Assembly: GCA_003561595.1 (NCBI GenBank)
Contig: PWWF01000163.1
Coordinates: forward strand, 1-5,800
Reading direction: 5' to 3'
From: Paracoccaceae bacterium
GTDB taxonomy: Bacteria > Pseudomonadota > Alphaproteobacteria > Rhodobacterales > Rhodobacteraceae
DNA length: 5,800 bases
Notes under the pieces: model-generated
What the model was told of the DNA's origin: nothing
The model's input: only the letters and a program-made list of their open reading frames with translations
Databases searched by the model: none
In this document: in pieces, positions 4,871 to 5,800 of the stretch
How the letters are laid out: the number at the start of each line of letters is the position of its first letter
Position numbering within the stretch: position 1 is the first letter of the stretch
Program-made: the position numbers and the translations under genes

Positions 4871-5800
4871 TCACAGCCCGTGCTCGGCATACCAGGCGCG
4901 CAGGTCCGACAGGCTGTCCTCATCCCAGCCGGGCGGGTCGGTCAGCCTGTACCAGCCATCCAGATAATGCGCGGCAGCATAGACATGGCCTGTGCCGACC
5001 GGGGTGCGAAATGCCGCAAAAAGATCGGCCAGAAGCTGAAAAAAGGTCACAACCGGCACCCAGCGGAATTCCGACGTGACCTCGGGCGCGCGTGGCGTCA
5101 GCCACTCGGGCTGGCGATATAAGCTCTCAGGCTCGAAAAAGGTAATCGCATCCGTGGGGTATTGCAGATAATGGATGCGCGGACGCCCCCATGGCGCGTC
5201 GTCATGGTCAGTCACGCCTTCCTGTGTGGCAAAGCGCACCAGCCCGCCTGTCCCCAACTCCGGGCGCCAGGCGGGGCTGCCCTGGTTGCGCCGGGCAGTG
5301 AATTCCTGCCAGAGCGGGTTGGCAAAGGTCGGCCCAACCCAGAATGCCCCGTCATAGGGGGCATCGAGCAGGTCCCAGAGATCGGCGGATGTCTCGGAAT
5401 AAAGCGAGCCGAGGCTCAGGCCATAGAGATACAGCCTGGGGCGGCTATCCGCAGGCAGGCTGCGCCAATGGTCATGGATGGCCCGAAACACTTCCTGCGC
5501 GCTTTCTTCGCCATAATCGGGATCGACCAAAAGGGTCAGCCAGCTTGGCAGATAGGAATACTGCACCGAGACCGAGGCCACATTGCCCCGCCACAGATAT
5601 TCCAGCGTCGACAAGCTGGCGCGATGTATCCAGCCCGTGCCGGTGGGCGTGCCGATGACCAGAACTTCACGCGAGAAGGCGTCGCTGCGGATCAGCTCAT
5701 TCAGCGCAAGGGCCGCGCGTTCCTCTGGCGTGTCGGCCGAGTTCAGCCCGATATAGACCCGCGCCGGGGTCATGGCCGGGCGGGCCGGGTCGCTGCCCGC
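4871..5800 (-). CDS. Alpha/beta-hydrolase family protein (PF10081 type), 5' end off window
   Basis: The frame is open to the right edge: nine codons precede the in-frame Met at 5773, so that Met is probably not the start. The visible 309 residues resemble the C-terminal catalytic domain I recall for the alpha/beta-hydrolase family PF10081. Members usually carry an N-terminal membrane region, which would lie outside the window. Counting from the Met at 5773: VYIGLNSADTPEERAALAL (6-24), VIGTPTGTGWI (39-49), VQYSYLPSWLTLLVDPDYG (70-88), the nucleophile elbow YGLSLGS (117-123) with Ser120, YLQYPTDAITFFEPESLY (202-219) with Asp208, and GTGHVYAAAHYLDGW (260-274) with His263. Ser120, Asp208 and His263 are the likely triad (inferred from order and spacing). 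The natural substrate of this family is not known to me. The gene runs toward the PIN gene, with the REP doublet and a gene-poor gap between. Confidence 0.88.
   Translation of the reverse strand, partial: AGSDPARPAMTPARVYIGLNSADTPEERAALALNELIRSDAFSREVLVIGTPTGTGWIHRASLSTLEYLWRGNVASVSVQYSYLPSWLTLLVDPDYGEESAQEVFRAIHDHWRSLPADSRPRLYLYGLSLGSLYSETSADLWDLLDAPYDGAFWVGPTFANPLWQEFTARRNQGSPAWRPELGTGGLVRFATQEGVTDHDDAPWGRPRIHYLQYPTDAITFFEPESLYRQPEWLTPRAPEVTSEFRWVPVVTFFQLLADLFAAFRTPVGTGHVYAAAHYLDGWYRLTDPPGWDEDSLSDLRAWYAEHGL

Noticed and set aside
4310..5122. A 270-codon plus-strand open frame running into the hydrolase gene
   Set aside because: Its second half is antisense to the conserved hydrolase and its first half lacks motifs or a start signal.

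Overview
The window is GC-rich and looks like an alphaproteobacterial chromosome, most likely from the Rhodobacterales (Paracoccaceae/Roseobacteraceae). The grounds are the closeness of the Edd, RlmI-like and PIN proteins to what I recall from that group, a CTATATG-type -10 element, and strong GC bias at third codon positions. This placement is inference, since no rRNA or marker gene is present.

Layout from left to right. (1) Positions 1-954, minus strand: the N-terminal half of phosphogluconate dehydratase (edd, Entner-Doudoroff pathway), cut by the left edge. Its promoter has a perfect 12-bp LacI-family-type operator placed inside the -35/-10 spacer. (2) About 1020-2110: a 1.1-kb stretch without a convincing gene, holding an 11-bp tandem repeat and a few palindromes. 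(3) 2184-4152, plus strand: a 51-aa small protein, a GC-rich hairpin, an RlmI-type 23S rRNA m5C methyltransferase, and a PIN-domain nuclease whose ATG overlaps the methyltransferase stop (ATGA). (4) 4153-4222: two identical-stem hairpins in inverted orientation, a REP doublet (REPIN-like), lying between convergent genes. (5) 4225-4870: a second gene-poor gap with two palindromes. (6) 4871-5800, minus strand: the C-terminal catalytic domain of an alpha/beta-hydrolase of the PF10081 type, whose 5' part lies beyond the right edge.

How the genes relate: edd stands apart as a sugar-acid catabolic gene, probably under a LacI-type repressor. The middle genes form a likely operon for RNA metabolism. 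The coupling of an rRNA methyltransferase to an orphan PIN nuclease, preceded by an unstudied small protein, is the most interesting biology here. The hydrolase is unrelated and convergent. I do not see a defence system, CRISPR array, intact transposon, or a clear new multi-gene system.
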